Assembly (NCBI GenBank): GCA_036345935.2
Contig: JADWOT020000006.1
Coordinates: forward strand, 19,628,519 to 19,692,518
DNA from: Taenia hydatigena
Lineage: Eukaryota > Platyhelminthes > Cestoda > Cyclophyllidea > Taeniidae
Direction: 5' to 3'
DNA length: 64,000 nt
The notes beneath the pieces were generated by a model. The model had not been told where the DNA came from and did no database searches. It saw only the letters and a list, made by a program, of their open reading frames with translations. A program made the translations under genes and the position numbers. The first letter of the stretch is position 1. Every line of letters starts with the position of its first letter. Shown here one piece after another: positions 24,481-38,500 of this stretch.

Positions 24481-26849
24481 GCTATTAACGATCACGGAAA
24501 TCTAAACTAGACTACGGGTATCAGTGAAGGAATGTTCATCGCCTATAGTCACCATTCATGGAATTTATCCTACCATTTGCTGACCTAGTAAACGCCGATA
24601 TTCTGCAGTTCTGACCTCTCAGTAGCTGTAAAAAGCATTTTATTATGTTTTTGGGAAGGGTTTTTTGAAATTTCCCCTAAGAGGTCTGTGATAAATTCAG
24701 ATTGCGTTGAATTTTCCCAACTATTTTTCCATTTGATAAAAGGTTGGTGATTTGGGGATTTCCTTTAAACTGATCTACCCTAGGGTAATGCACATAGATA
24801 TTGCGTCCGCATTTTCAAACCCAAACCCACAGGCCACACATTTGTGTCACATTTACTTAAGAGGATCAGATTTGAGCTAAAAAGCCATTGGCGGCTCTCA
24901 TCTGATGCATTGTGGTTAGAATTTCCTCTGGACCAGACCTCAATAAGAAAGGCGGCAGTTCAACTTACACTGGGACTGAAAATAATCGAACTCCAGGTTA
25001 TATGCAGTTGTAACGTACCCCCACTATCTTAGCATCCATTTGCCGGTTAGCTCGCACACCTTATGGGTCTTCCATGATCTGCCGGCAAAGGAAGAGATGA
25101 CAATATTCAAGGCTACGTAAAAGAAAATTTTGGTAAATATTGTACATATGTACTTAACGAAATGGAGATGAAATGTTCTGGTTCTCCTGTTCTGTATTAG
25201 TTATCCAAAAAAGTACAGTTGGGAGTATTTTACTGGGATCATTTATGCCAGACAGTACTTTATGCAGAAGAGTACATTACTGCTATGGATGGCCACAAAA
25301 GTACACTAAAATAAGTTTAACCTTAAATTACCTCAGGAAGCACAGCTGAATGTGTCAGGTGACAAGAATTTTGTGCGCATTTCAGCACTGACCTCCTGCG
25401 ACTTTAAAAGACCTGTAGAATGCTGGTTGCCCCTGGCGGATATAGTTTAAACTTGTCTACTCTACAAACCGGACTTCAACCTGGTTATAAAACCTCCAAA
25501 GCTTCCTTTAAAATTTTTATGGATAACATTTGAAGGGAAGGTGATAACGGAACATAAATGCAGCGCCCAGACCGGCTCTCCATTCTCATTGATACTGGGG
25601 AATTTCACTTGTCACGAATATTAAAAACAAAGTTTTTTATAATTATCGCAAAATGTTGTAACATTTGGTTTACGCCTAGACCCAAAATGAATTAGTTCCA
25701 CTTATCAGCCTTAAAAGGCCATCTGTTTCTTCTTGGCCCTTTTCAGTACGTTGTAAAACTCGTCACTAAACGCTTCGATAACTGACCGCTTAGTGTTAAT
25801 AAAGAGCCTTAGCACCTCATCTTTAAGCTTACGAAAATAATGCCAGTTACCCCAAAACGGTCCAATAACTGCCCATACCACGCTTCTAAGGCAACGCTTA
25901 ATCCTCGGAAGTCTATTCATGCTTTGTGAGTGACGAACTACTGATAGCATCGTCCAATACAAATATTTTGTTTAAAGTCAAGCCAGAATTACTACTGGCA
26001 CTTTCTATGAACAACTCGGACGCGAGGAAGAAAACTTTATTTTTGGAAGCAGTTGGATCTAGTTGGTGAAGGGCAAGGAAGATCCATGCGACCTCATATC
26101 TCATATTCCACACTCCACTCCCTTGAAGATATTTCGCTTCAAATCGAACTAGGATGGGAGGTATATACGACCTCTTCCCAACATTCCCTTTTTTACTCTC
26201 CTGAGGATATTCATCTCAATGATGATTATCATGCAATTTTATTCCAAGCGGCTCGGACGGTTAGAAGGAATAAAGTGGCCACAGCTAAGATTTTGGATTC
26301 CAGTTGCTTAACTTTTTAAATAGGTAGAATTTCGTTTCCTGGCTCTTCGTTGAAAGGCAATGATGGTAATCTAAAAAAATGAAGGTTTGGCAAAGCCATT
26401 TGTGGTTATATCATTTTAATCCAGAAAAGACACGGGCTTATTGGGCCACCTACTTAAATTGGCGGGGAACAATTTAAGTAGCATGGTTATATCAAGGCAT
26501 GAGATTTTACCTCAGTCAACTAAAGAGTTAAACGAAATGTGTTGCTCCGATTATGCGTTCGACTATTCGACTTGCGTTCATAGAGCATTAAGTCGCGACT
26601 GTGCACTTCCTTTGGGCGGCTTGATCTTCGAAACATGATTGTAGCGTCCAGAGATTCCCTTGAAGGTAAACAAAGGGAAAATACCAGAGCATTATATATG
26701 TATATATTCAATAGACAGAGGGAACGAAGCTGCTGGTGTGACTCAAAGGTCAGCCCAAGCGGCTAGGATAATATGGGCACCTCTGTGACCGAGACCGAAA
26801 CCGGCAGCCAAAACAAACAAAATATTATAATGATATTAGGTCCAGCCCT
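24481..26849. other. Intergenic, no supported gene
   Basis: Opposed open frames of about 65-90 codons lie at 25711-26319. None resembles a known protein, and none is bordered by a convincing splice site pair. Confidence 0.4.
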
Positions 26850-27560
26850 TTTCCACATTGACAATACGTATCCTGTTTTCATACTATGCCTTCTTTTGTC
26901 TTCAAGGAAGTCTATAGATGCTAAAATGATGGGAGTATAAAGCAAACCTGATCCTAGGGGTAAAGGTACTTATTTCTATTGCTGAATGCAAAAAACTTGA
27001 ACTCAAAGGAAGAGGGGCGTGCGTTGCAGATGATCAAGCATAAGATGATCCCTAACAGAAGAACCGACGATAATATTCACCTTTGCGACCGCACAAAACT
27101 CCGCATTCAACAATGCTGTTGTGAAACATTTAGGAAAGATCTTTATAGAACTGTTTGCGGTGCGTGAAAGAAAACACAATACTTCTTATACCTACCTACC
27201 TACCTCCTGAGTGGAATCCAGATAGGTATGCGGCTAAGCGGTGTTGAAGTGAAAAAAGGGGGTACAGAAGGGCAGACACAAAACTCTCTCTCTACGAAAC
27301 CTTTCTGAACTCCGTTTTCATTAAATGAATCTGCTAGTAGGCTAGTGATCGTACGACCACCGGTGGATAGATGGGATGATCTGCACATTCTTCTTTTCTC
27401 CGACACAGGTTCCAAAGAGGACGAAACTATGGGTCCAGTGGAGTTGTTAAGAGGACTCAGCGAGGCTGCGGTCAGACATCTTCTCAGCTGCGTGCAGGTT
27501 CGATGACTGGTGCGATTGATTAATGGGTGCTATCATTAAGGCACCGGCTGCTTTGGGAGA
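26850..27560 (+). repeat. F1 interspersed repeat, long copy
   Basis: The tail is well preserved: ACAAAACTCTCTCTCTACGA, TGGGATGATCTGCACATTCT, ACAGGTTCCAAAGAGGACGA and CCAGTGGAGTTGTTAAGAGG parallel the 45.5-45.75 kb copy. The head (CTTCTTTTGTCTTCAAGGAA, at 26890) is more diverged. Confidence 0.6.
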
Positions 27561-29569
27561 CTCAGAGACAATTTCCAAAGAAGAGAGGGCTGAGCAATAA
27601 ATTTATTATTTATTCCACTCCTTTATTTGGTTTTGTGGGAACTGAAGTTGCAGATTTGAACACTATGGCCTCCTAGCTTTGCTCGTAGCCACTCAACCCT
27701 TCTATTGTAGCATTAAGATTTTTTGTCTTTAGGAAAGACTAGGGGTACTAAAAAATTTCAATAAATCTTCGGGAGATGCTAAATTTAAGTTAATACACAT
27801 TATGCGCTTCGGTTAAAGTTTTTCATTGGGAGAGATATTTCATCATCTCAATACGAGTGCCACGGGTATGAACAGACCCCAAGGATTATTTATTGCTAAA
27901 AAGTGCTTGAATTCAGAGCTAATGTATAAACGTGCCAATCTTTATTTACACCAAACCACTTTCCCGTGTCAGCCGTCATAATGTTTTTAGCATTGCGATT
28001 CTCCAAATTAAATCCTTATTATTGTAGCTCAAGTGATATGTCAGGAACTTCAGAAGTCAAACATCGCCACCACATTCAAACAACTGAATCTCTTCGAAGT
28101 TCATAAAAAAGAGAGGCGTCCTCAAGCAAAAGCCACCAACTTTTCTACACTTGAAGTCTGTTCTTGTCATTTTCGTTCATAAAGGGATTTGGTACATGAA
28201 CCTCGAGACGTTGAACCCATTTGTTGCATTGGGAATTCCGCTAATGATGTCCTGACTTTAATAAACAAATGCTAGATTTGTGTCAGCATTTATTGTTGTA
28301 GTTCTGGTTCAGATTTATAGACACATGATCCGGTGGCAAACACGAAACGTGACTCCGGAATCTCATTATGATATTCGGTCCTACAAATGAGAATTTCTCG
28401 CTGAAACATTGAATGAAAAAGGTCTTATTCTATTAATGGGAAGAGTATTCCCAATTACCTAACATGCGCTACACTTACAGATGCCGTAAAAAGACTACGT
28501 TGTAGAGGACAAAAGAAACTTCTGTGCCGTCTTTGATGTGTTACACACACGCGCTGTGTGGTCGGGGACAAAAGTGAGTCCATAGTTTACGACAACGGGC
28601 GAGAGAAGGGGAAGGTGGATGGGTGGACATCTTGTGGAACCCAGATAATTTATGTCTTGCACTTTCCATTTATGCATAAACCCGGGCATTGTCAGCCCAG
28701 GGCAAAAAATTGCGTTTCGAGTCGCGGAGTAGTCATCCGTGATATGCTACCTCTGAGTGTTAGACTTCGGTGACTTTTAAAGTGATGCATGAATCTTCTA
28801 TTCTTTGGCCGGCGTAGTTTCTGGTTGTAAAAGAAATCCAAAGTGAAAGGATCGCTTTCAGTAATTTTCTCAAAAAGGCGATATTTTCGACTCTGATGCC
28901 TGCCTGATTCAGGTGATTTACAGATATTTCAAATAAAATAATCAATCACTTCTTGTCAAGAGACTTTTCGCAGCATTTGGTAAGCAGATGATGCAAGACT
29001 CGGTGAATAAAAGCATATTTTCTAACAAATTTAAGGTGTTGCGTCAATGAAATTACTTCTGAAGACGTACAGATTGATGCGGAAATAGTAGTATGGCCCG
29101 AAGGCAATGCTACTCAGCAAAAGTACCCACAAAATCAAACCTCGGATTAAACGAACGCTCAAAATACTAGAGCTCCTAGTTCCAAAACTTTTGCTCCGAC
29201 TCCAACGTGCCCCTTGACCAAAATTCAGCTTTGACCATTACAACGTATCTGATGCCGTACGAATAGCACTTAAGAACCGTCCGAGTCAGTCTTCAAATTT
29301 GCTTGCACCCGAGAAGACCCCCGACTCCAACATCATCGACCATTTCGTCAGTTAATGAGGATCCATATTTTCCTTCTGTACTGTATGGAAACTACATTGA
29401 AGAAGGGAAAATCCCTGGCCATCACATACGTTCGTCGCTAGTTGCAAGAACACTGACATAATAATGAATATTTGTTAAGAACCGGGTTTTAGAATAAAGT
29501 CATGGGGATGAGGTTTCGCGTCAATTCCTTATTGTCATTTTTTCGCACTTTAGTGCTGTCTAGCCATAT
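27561..29569. other. Intergenic, no gene seen
   Basis: AT-rich DNA without recognisable exons, RNA genes or clear repeat copies. Confidence 0.45.
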
Positions 29570-29800
29570 CGATCGACGTGGATTCCATCCAGTCAATGGA
29601 AAGGTGGAGGAGAAATGACACCTTCGCTTTACCGACATCTTCATACAGGCACCGTGAACAGCTTCGTACCGAACCTTACAAAATAGTTTACGGCTGGTGT
29701 CGTTTCAAGCGTTGGTAGCGTTCCTGTAGAACACGGGACTGGGATAGTTGGCGAACAGAGACGTCTTATGAACCTTCCTGTTAGGGGCCGTTATAAACTT
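29570..29800 (-). repeat. F1 interspersed repeat, tail part
   Basis: GTTTACGGCTGGTGTCGTTT, GCGTTCCTGTAGAACACGGG and AACCTTCCTGTTAGGGG align block by block with 5320-5450 on the same strand. Confidence 0.5.
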
Positions 29801-32044
29801 ACCAACCGTAACACATGCCCTTCTTCAGCCGCGCTAAGGCTTGGCTTATAGAATTAGAATTCAAAAAGCCGTACTCACTTTCCTTCGCCCCTAATACAGC
29901 GTCTCGTGTCTTTCCTGACAGCGAATAAAGAAAATACCAAAGCAGAATACGCATTGTCGACGTAAAGGAGGACTGGGATCTGCTGCGCATTGCGTAGGCC
30001 ATTCCATCCTGTAAAAGTGCAAGCGCAGAGCCTTAAGTGTCATCAAAACCAAAAAAATTAACCAACCGCTTGAAATATCACAAAAGAATTTATTGAATTA
30101 ATTTTTATGACGGCATGAAAACGTGCCTCCTATAACAACACGAAAGAGATTTAGTTCCTAATTATGCGGAAAAAACAGGGCAAAGATTTTCAATGTCAGA
30201 AACTTTTGACAAATTTTAAATAAATTTACTATCGTAACCAGTTATATGAAAACGGCGACAAAGTTTATCCATATTAAGCTGACCGCTATCGCCTGCAGCA
30301 TACATGTGACCCTAAGGTCAGACCAAAAATCGAGGTAGCTACCCAACTAGTTTTTTTGTGTTGATCTTCGTGAGATTGCATTTTGCGAGGTCACATTTTG
30401 AGACGGATTCAGAAAAGTGAGAAAGAAGCAAACATATTCCGCAGTAAGTATTTATCAACTTGTTCAGCGTTTTCCTTATCGTTAGCTGTAGTCAGCGAGA
30501 ATTCCCCATCATTGGGTAACACGATTAGGTTTATTAGCACCCACAACCTTGTAGCATTAGAGGAAATTATAGATTTATGTACCTTCCAGCGTCATTCATC
30601 GTAGTGCAGTCGGTGTCATGAGGAAAAGTATCCGCAAACTACTCATGTCAGTCGTTGAATTCCCGTTCACCTGAGATGATGTTGGAATGCCACGTCTCAG
30701 AAACCTCCTAAAGATTTCACTGATTTCGGGAGTTTCGCACTGTTTGAGAACCGTATTGGAGGACTGGAGGACGCGCAGGTCATCTCATATGTTTAGCTTA
30801 AGCATTTAGTACGCTGGCTTCGAAACAGAATTATTTGATTAAATAAGGCGATCAATTTAGTTTTGGGGAAGATATTCTACTTCTATTTCTCCTCGCCACT
30901 TTTTGCCCCCTTCAATGCAACTAAGTAAGATAGCACATAAAAATGCAGAAGTGGTATCACATGTTCACATGAAATCTCCGTAACAAACCTTTCCAGATGA
31001 TTTATTGCTAATGTGCTTGTATTTGTAAAAAAAACATTCCTAAGGAGTTCTAAACTGAGGTGATTTTTAAAGTTATGTCTCATTTCCAAGCCTTCTATTA
31101 AACGTCGTAACTGATTTGCCTATCTCCATCATATGTCCTTCTTCCTTCACGTTAAAGTTTAGCATTTGGCGGCCTACTGACTTGGCACAGGGGTCATGCT
31201 ACCCAGCGAATGCACAGAGGCAAGACCTAAACCGCCAGCAATAGGAGAAGAGAAACTGAACAAAAACTAAACTATTGCATCTAAATAATCGTATAGCTAC
31301 AGGAAAATCCGGAACTTGAGGAGACCATTATTAACTGTACAGGTAAAACGAACATTATCTGTTTTACATGATTCACCTCCATAACTGGTTTTTCCCAACA
31401 GCAGGAATTAGTTGTCTTTACATCCGCTTGAACATTAACCTTCTATTATTTCATAAGCAGCACGAATAATCTCTCATACTATGTGACATTACTGGAAGAT
31501 TAGTTTTACAGGATGGAGGGAGGCTATTTGAATGCCCACTTTGTCGAGCTTTGAATAAGCCAGCATAAACAAAACTCCAAAATGTGAGCTATTAATCAGT
31601 TAATAATAGCATGTCTAGAGAGGGAATGGATACGGAGTGGGGGTATGCCTTGCTCGTTGGATAGTGAATTTATTATCATATTGCCATTTTACTCCTTGCA
31701 AATTCATGTGTATGCAGTGGAGCACTAAGTTGTGCGGGTACCTGATGCCGAGTTTAGAGCATTGGATAAAAGCAGCCCCGACATCCAAAGTCCCATGCTG
31801 TCGTCAATGCGTAGTTAGTTTGATAAAAGTAACGACTACACACCTGTGGATGGTGCTCCCAGATGGGGAGTTCATGGCTATAGTTTGGTAAATTCACAAC
31901 ATCCTCTAGCACGAGTGTCTAAGTTTAAAGCGTTGAGGCTAATTTGAACTTGGTAATTCAGTTGCATAAAGTCGTTCCTGTTCTAATGTAAAGAGGATTC
32001 AATGAAATAAAATATTTTTGTATAAGTATGCTTGCATCACTCCG
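29801..32044. other. Intergenic, no gene seen
   Basis: AT-rich DNA. Open frames of 65-85 codons have no known motifs. Confidence 0.45.
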
Positions 32045-32160
32045 AGTCTTGTCTAAAATAGGAAGAAGGCCTAATACTTAGACAGAAAATGATTTGCTGA
32101 CGACAGAAGGGATGAGGAATATTGATATATTCGGACAGATAACGCAGACGAAAATTTAGA
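32045..32160 (-). repeat. F1 interspersed repeat, head fragment
   Basis: AGGAAGAAGGCCTAATACTT, GACAGAAAATGATTTGCTGA and ACAGAAGGGATGAGG are the head blocks. Directly next to it begins the tail of a second copy, so two copies stand head to tail. Confidence 0.5.
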
Positions 32161-32164
32161 TGGC

Positions 32165-32580
32165 TTATGGCCATGGCTATTTCTGCTACAATTGTCAACA
32201 GCAGTCCTGTTGGACACGGAACTAAAGCAGTTACTAAAGATTAGTCATTTTCAACCCTCCTGTTTTGGATCTACTCAGATTCTCCTATCCGCAGTATATG
32301 TCAACGCCTAGCAATCAGCGATAAAAACCAGGGTAGTTGTTCCTTAGGATCGGATTCGCTTTTCGCTGCCATCAGGGCAGCCCCCGTAGTCTTTCCGAAG
32401 GTAAAAGAAGTCATGATCTTAAGGCAGAAAATGCATTATGAGCGTACAGAAGGGGTGAAGGGTTGCTGATTAGGCTTAGAGCCCACGCTACTTAGTGTAA
32501 GCGTAGTATCGGAGCCTTTATTTTCTGCAAAGCCAAAACAAAGTGTTAAGCAAACTGTCAACTTATAACACACATAAAAT
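32165..32580 (-). repeat. F1 interspersed repeat, long copy
   Basis: GGCTATTTCTGCTACAATTG, CTATCCGCAGTATATG, GTAAAAGAAGTCATGATC, GTACAGAAGGGGTGAAGGG and GCAAAGCCAAAACAAAG give the full order tail, middle, head. The 63.0-63.3 kb copy shows the same order. Confidence 0.65.
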
Positions 32581-33829
32581 AAGCGGTCCAAGCTAAATTA
32601 AGGTACAAAATTAAATTAGTGGTTGAAAATAGTATTTTACTTTTGTTAGCAACGATTTTAGTTTAGATTAAAAAAGGCAATGGCTAAAAGTTCTCTCTCT
32701 GAAATCATGGAAGAAACCCAACCTTGATAGTCCAGAACTTTCATTGCTCTCGTTTGACAAAGCGCTTACCCAACTGCTACTTAAAAACTAAGACTACATT
32801 TCAACTTAGGCCAAAATTGCTCCAACTGCCAATGCTCATTTAGATTGTTGACAATGGAAAATCTTTAACAAATTAGTACTGCTCCTTGGGAGTAAATGCA
32901 AATTGGATAGTTTTGACGTAGGGTTCAAGAACAAACCTTAAGGCTTAAGTGCCTCATGATTCTATTCCGTTTTTCCCTTTTAGTCTAACTTATTTTCTCT
33001 GATTAAGTAAGTCAAATACAAGCGAATCAAGGGAATCATAATGCCTTACGTGGGCTATCCTCGTAAAAAGCATTATAGTGCTTCGTGTAGAAACCCAAAC
33101 TAGATGGCAATGAAAGAAACTGGCGGCACTTGTCATTATGCGAAAACGGTGCAAAGGTCGTAAAGTAGTGGAGAGGAAGCGCAGTTGTAGATAACAAGAA
33201 GGGTGGATCTTTTAAGAACTGATCTGTCCACTCTGCGTGGAGCAATAACTCTAAAGTGTTAGCCGAAATCGGCAACTTGCAAAAATTGCGTAATAATCAT
33301 TGAAGGGGAACGATGCGTAAATAAAATAAAATTAGGACTTCAAATGTGCATTGCCTGTCACAAAAGTGTCAAACACGACCCTAATTTATTTGTGATCCAT
33401 AACTGGTTGCATAACATCATGAGTCACAAACAGGCCTGTGCCTGTAAAAACGGTGAAATTGATGTAAAAACTACTAATTCAGAGCGCTGAAGGCCCTAAA
33501 TTAGAGTATGACAAATATGCCAGAACGATAAAACCTTAAGGCTATTGTGGTTGAGTCCTTTCTGAGACCGCGTTAGTGAACACACAGGTTATTGTCCTCG
33601 TTGTTTCAAACCTAAATTGCTCTTCAAAAAAGCATCCAGCAAATAATACCGTAATGAGGCAACCGATGAACGGAATTGAAAATCGTACGAAGGCCTTTAT
33701 TTTAATGCTGTTCAAACAAAACACTTTATTTAAGGCTTTTTTGGTGTGTTTAGAGGGCAGATTTAGATGAGAAGCTGAATTTTTCACTCCTCTAAAATAT
33801 AAGACTCAGAATAGGTTTTAATGCTTCGA
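32581..33829. other. Intergenic, no gene seen
   Basis: AT-rich DNA. Nothing recognised on either strand. Confidence 0.45.
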
Positions 33830-34480
33830 TTATTTGTTGTGCTCCTTGTCTGTCCTTTGTGAAGACTTAAGGCTCTGCGACTTAAATTCCGCTAGAAGTC
33901 ATGGCCTCCGGACATTGCCAGTATTACCAACCTTACCCGCATCAGCTAGCATATTTAGCCTGAGTATTATGATCTCCTTCTACTTCAGAGAAGTCGGATT
34001 TCAAAGCAGACTTTAGGCGTCAACTAGCCTAATTTCCATCACTGACGGTGGAAAAGAGAAGGCATAGGCTTCTGCATCGACTCATATCAACTACCCTAGA
34101 TTTGTATTCCCCAGAGATGCCATTAAAGCTGAAGCGCCACTATCTATGAACCACCCAGAAAAGTTTATTATGGAGTCTTCTACGCCTGGTTGAACATAAC
34201 CGAGGTAGAATTTGATGGGCACCAATAAAAAGAGGCCAGAGTGGAAAGGAGAAATATTTGCGAACCTCTATCACATCAAGCTATCTCAACTCTAACCCTT
34301 GATTGAATGGCTCTAATTTTAGGCCATTGTTTCTACGACAAGCGTTGGGCATAAGTGCTAGCTTGAACATTATCTCTTCTCCCAATACGGTTATCGAATA
34401 GGAAGAAACTCTGAATCTAGTGGAATCACCACGAAAGTCCAGATTCGTTACAGTCGAATACCTCCCCATTTACATAAAGT
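33830..34480 (+). repeat. F1 interspersed repeat, long diverged copy
   Basis: ATTATGATCTCCTTCTACTT with CAGAGAAGTCGG marks the head block. CCCAATACGGTTATCGAATA and GGAAGAAACTCTGAATCTAG mark the tail block that is shared with 24090, 27400 and 45650. Confidence 0.55.
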
Positions 34481-35189
34481 TTAGTGACTGACACGATTGA
34501 CTCGTTTTTTTGCAGCCCCGACCACCTTGTGATGGTAGATATTAGGAGCTGATTGAGGGCGGCCCCGAAAATTACGCTTTACGGAGGAGTAGGGTGTTTT
34601 GGTGCTTTGATCGTCAGTAATGTACATTCTACATCATTGTCAGACCTGCTTTCGTCTTCAAAATGCTTTGAGTCCTTTGAAAAGCCGCAAATGTTTTTAA
34701 ATGGAAAGGTGTTATCAGTTTTACATCGGATAAGAGATTTCTTCCATTTTAAACATTAATATCGGTCCTGAATGGATGGTTTTTGCAGAATAGAATGACA
34801 GGAAGATTCTCCCACCGTTTACAGTATGCTCACAACTTCGCTGTTATAGTTGGCGATGAGAAGGCGAAAACAGAGCCTACTAACCTATGCATCGACAATG
34901 AAAATTAAACTGAACATTCTGAGGCTCATAAAATAAATAATTTATCAGGTTTTAATTGTGCAGTGACTTGCTGTTTCAATTAACTGCATTTGACGACTTG
35001 GGTACTCTAATCTTCGCAGGTTGGAATTCCACTTTGTCCCATGGAATCCGGGCCATGCCATTATCCTTCCAACCCTCTTGTATATTATTAATGTTTTCTG
35101 CCGCACCACATTGCTTCATTTTGATAACAGCAACAAGCACACCCGATCCTAAGTACAACTGTCCTTATTGCTAATACCAAAATGTTAAT

Positions 35190-35500
35190 TTTAGCATGGT
35201 GGAGGAAGAATCTATGTCGCGGTTGAGGGACTCTGCGATGCTCATTAAAAGAAGAGTTAAAAGACGAGTCTGTCTTTGATAATCACATCACCTTTGTGCT
35301 CCGTAGAAATGCTGTTAACAAACGAAGCGATACGAAACTGCCTTTGGTATATGTGTGAAGATGTTAATGAAGTGCACGCGCGATACCTTCCCTCTACTGG
35401 CTGGTCAGAAGCCAGGGATACCTGGCTGGCAGCAATGAAGCAAAAAACAAAGTGGATAGAATGAGCGGGGACAAAATTTTAGCTGCATAAATCCCATACA
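35190..35500 (+). repeat. F1 interspersed repeat, middle part
   Basis: GGAGGAAGAATCTATGTCGC followed by CTCCGTAGAAATGCTGTTAA parallels the middle blocks at 39830-39950 and 48210. It is diverged, with moderate support. Confidence 0.4.
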
Positions 35501-38500
35501 AAGTTTACCTTTCATTAAGTTGCTCTGCTTTTAGTTCGATTGATATGCAAAATACTTTCGTAGAAAATCGCCCGGCCTTGAGCTGTACAAAACTGGTGGA
35601 GATGTTAAGGTGTGCCAGCGACATTGGATTGAGTGCCTTCTTATATGCTAGGAAATAAAGTGGCTGGTGTTCGTTCTTCGCGAGTGACTGGCTATTCTTT
35701 GTTTACCCACATTGAAGATTGGTCCCTTCTATGCGTTGGTAATACGTATTTTGCCTTAGCGTTGTCTTCTTTCGGCTTTAGAAAAAAACCTTAGGGCGAA
35801 TGTGAAGCAAGCATGATATTACTACACTAATGCCTACACTTCCGGGTGAATTTAGTTTCGGTTTGACACACTCTCAACCATGGCACGATCACTGCAACCA
35901 CAGCTTTTAACTGCTGGACTATCTTAGCGCGCCCCTTTTTAGGTAACCTGGAGGCGGCAGTCCTCCAGCGTGATCTTGATGATGGCGCTACAATTTATTC
36001 ATCACCTTCACCAATTTACGCTAAATTTTTCCATATTGCAGCCACATCCTTCAGCACTAACTCATCCTTAGGTACTTCTATTGGCCTACATCATTTGTTG
36101 CTCCGGTGGACGATAGATAGGTAAATGTTGAAAGTGTTACTTGCGCTGCTCCTCGCGTCAACTTGGAGTTGAATCTCTTTTTACTCCAAACTGGTAGACG
36201 GAAGTGTTGGAGGCATGATCTGAAATCGACTCCGCTCGCCGACCTGTGGCATCTCAATCGCGTACAATCGGAAATACCAACCCCATGACCACTCCACAGA
36301 TTGCACCTGCTGCAGACAGTAAAGTTGGGTATTTTGGTAGAGTTTTTGAAAAAAGTCTGTAAAGAAAATGGAAATCTCAATCTCACCACCTTGTATTCAA
36401 AAACAAGTTTATCAAATGCAGCATTTTTTCGCGTTTGTTTATAATCTGATTTGATCATATTCATTAATCGTTCCCCGCCCAAATTAAAGCATAACGCGTT
36501 TTAGGACGCATCTTTTCCAACGGAAAAGCAGGTTATGGTCAAAAATGGAGGAGAAAATCATTTCCTAATGGGCAACTAACCTGCCTTAACTCGTCTTAAT
36601 TCCAAGCGTAGACTACCCAATGTTTGCATTATTAATTTTTCGAGTGAAGTGAGAACAACCCTCAAGTTTCTATAGAAATAAATTTTTTTCCTTATCTAGT
36701 TAACTTCTAAAAAAGGAACCGTCAAACTGACTCGGAAAGTCCAATAATGTCGATCATGATACTTATTTGGCAAATTCAACGGCTCGTTGTTATTGTAAAA
36801 ATGCTTGGTGGTAATTTTATTGGCTAAGCTCGAATTTTAGTAGCGAATTGACATTTAATAAAAGAGAGTATCTGCCTAAAGGTGTTTATTTTTGTTCACT
36901 TCTGAGGCATGGAGGCTAGGAGAGAGAGTCCAGCGTTCCCAAAACGAAAAATCTATACTAAATACTTCTCTTAATCCGCTGTTTGAAAACTGCTGTCCAC
37001 AACTGGTTATATACTGATGTGTGAATTGCAGCATTAGGCGAGCTTTTCAAAGAAAATCATTAAAATCGAACTCCGGAGGGGGTGCAATTCAGTCCACGCT
37101 GTCTCCGGGTCACCCATTCCTTTCCCAGCTTTTTTTAATGCCTGGTAGGCTTTGGCATAGAAATACATATTAGCATGAGTGAGTAACCCTAGAGTGGTCT
37201 ACCTTACTGTTCTGTTACACTGCCTCCGAATGATGTGCTCACCGTTTCCACAGAGTAGTTGGTTTTGCGATAGTTAGGTGTCCTTTATCGGGGATCGGGA
37301 AGGGATCCACCTCGGTTGAGTTTAAAAGTGACTGACGTGCGGCTGATCTTCTTATCTGCGTAAGTGTCAATAAATTCGGTCTCGAGTCTTCAGCAGAATA
37401 ATGCTTCATGCATCACCACTGCACTATTACCTAGCGTTTTGACTAACTGCATATGGACTGATCCGTGAGCGAGGCGACTACTACATGTGATCGTAAAACA
37501 GACTTGGTACTTACTGCCGCGTGCAATACCTTTGGAATATCATGCTATTTTATGCCGGTTGTTAAAATTATAAGCCCTCATTGACTCGGACGCCCAAAGT
37601 TATGACTAAGCGTTAAAGGTAACGTCTCCTTTTTACGCCACAGAAGAAAGTTCCGTCAAATGTCAAAAGCGCTTTTCTTACCTCTAAATACCGCGGATAC
37701 GGCGACATTTAAGAAGGGCACATTTCCGATGTCCCTCTAGTTGACTACCAGGGTTAGCGCAGCGGCTGATCTTTTCATCTTTTTGAACGGATTTAAAACG
37801 TGTGTTCCACAGCCAAAGAGTAGGAATTAGATTAGTTAAATATTGGAGGTCTTATATTTGATGAAATGCTTATTTCAAGATGATTCATATCCTCTTTAAT
37901 TATGATCATATTAAGTTAGTGACAATGCATACGAATCGCAGTTGTAAGCCTTCTGGAAATAGACCTATCGAGAAGACCTTTTTCAAACGACTAGGTGATT
38001 CAATTATTTATCATATTTCGGATCTATGTAGAGCATGACTTTCATGGAATGAAATGCAGAGACCTTATCAATGGTCATATGCTGGTAAAGAGGTCAAAAA
38101 TGATTTGAAAATCAAGGGTTCTAGTGATGAAGATTTCAGTAACTCAAGGACCTATAGTCCAAATCAGATTTTGGAATTATCTGGCCTACATTTTTTCCTT
38201 GCTTCATGACTTGAAATTGCTACCCACCGCCACAGACAAGATAGATTATTAGTCGCTATCTTTTCTCTATTCTATGCGGCAAAAGTAGGAAAAAAATTAG
38301 TTTTCATAGAGAAGCTAATTTTCACCGTAGGCAAAGGAAAACCAGCAGCACCAGACACATCTTCCATTTAATTGCTGCACCTCGCCATGTTACTTCTGAT
38401 TAATTGTTACAAGGGGCTCAAAAGCCATTTTAGCAGGAGTGTGGGGGAGGGGATGCGGAAACAGCGTTTTCGCCTGTGCAAAACCCACAAAAGTGCCGAA

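Noticed and set aside
25711..26113. Two overlapping minus-strand frames that might be one gene with a frameshift
   Set aside because: There is no recognisable motif, and joining them would need an unproven frameshift.
27495..27515. GGTTCGATGACT, resembling a tRNA B box
   Set aside because: There is no matching A box or cloverleaf around it, and it lies in the tail of an F1 copy.
36078..36482. 134-codon minus-strand open frame
   Set aside because: No known domain, no start context or splice pairing, and shorter than chance expectations would require for support.
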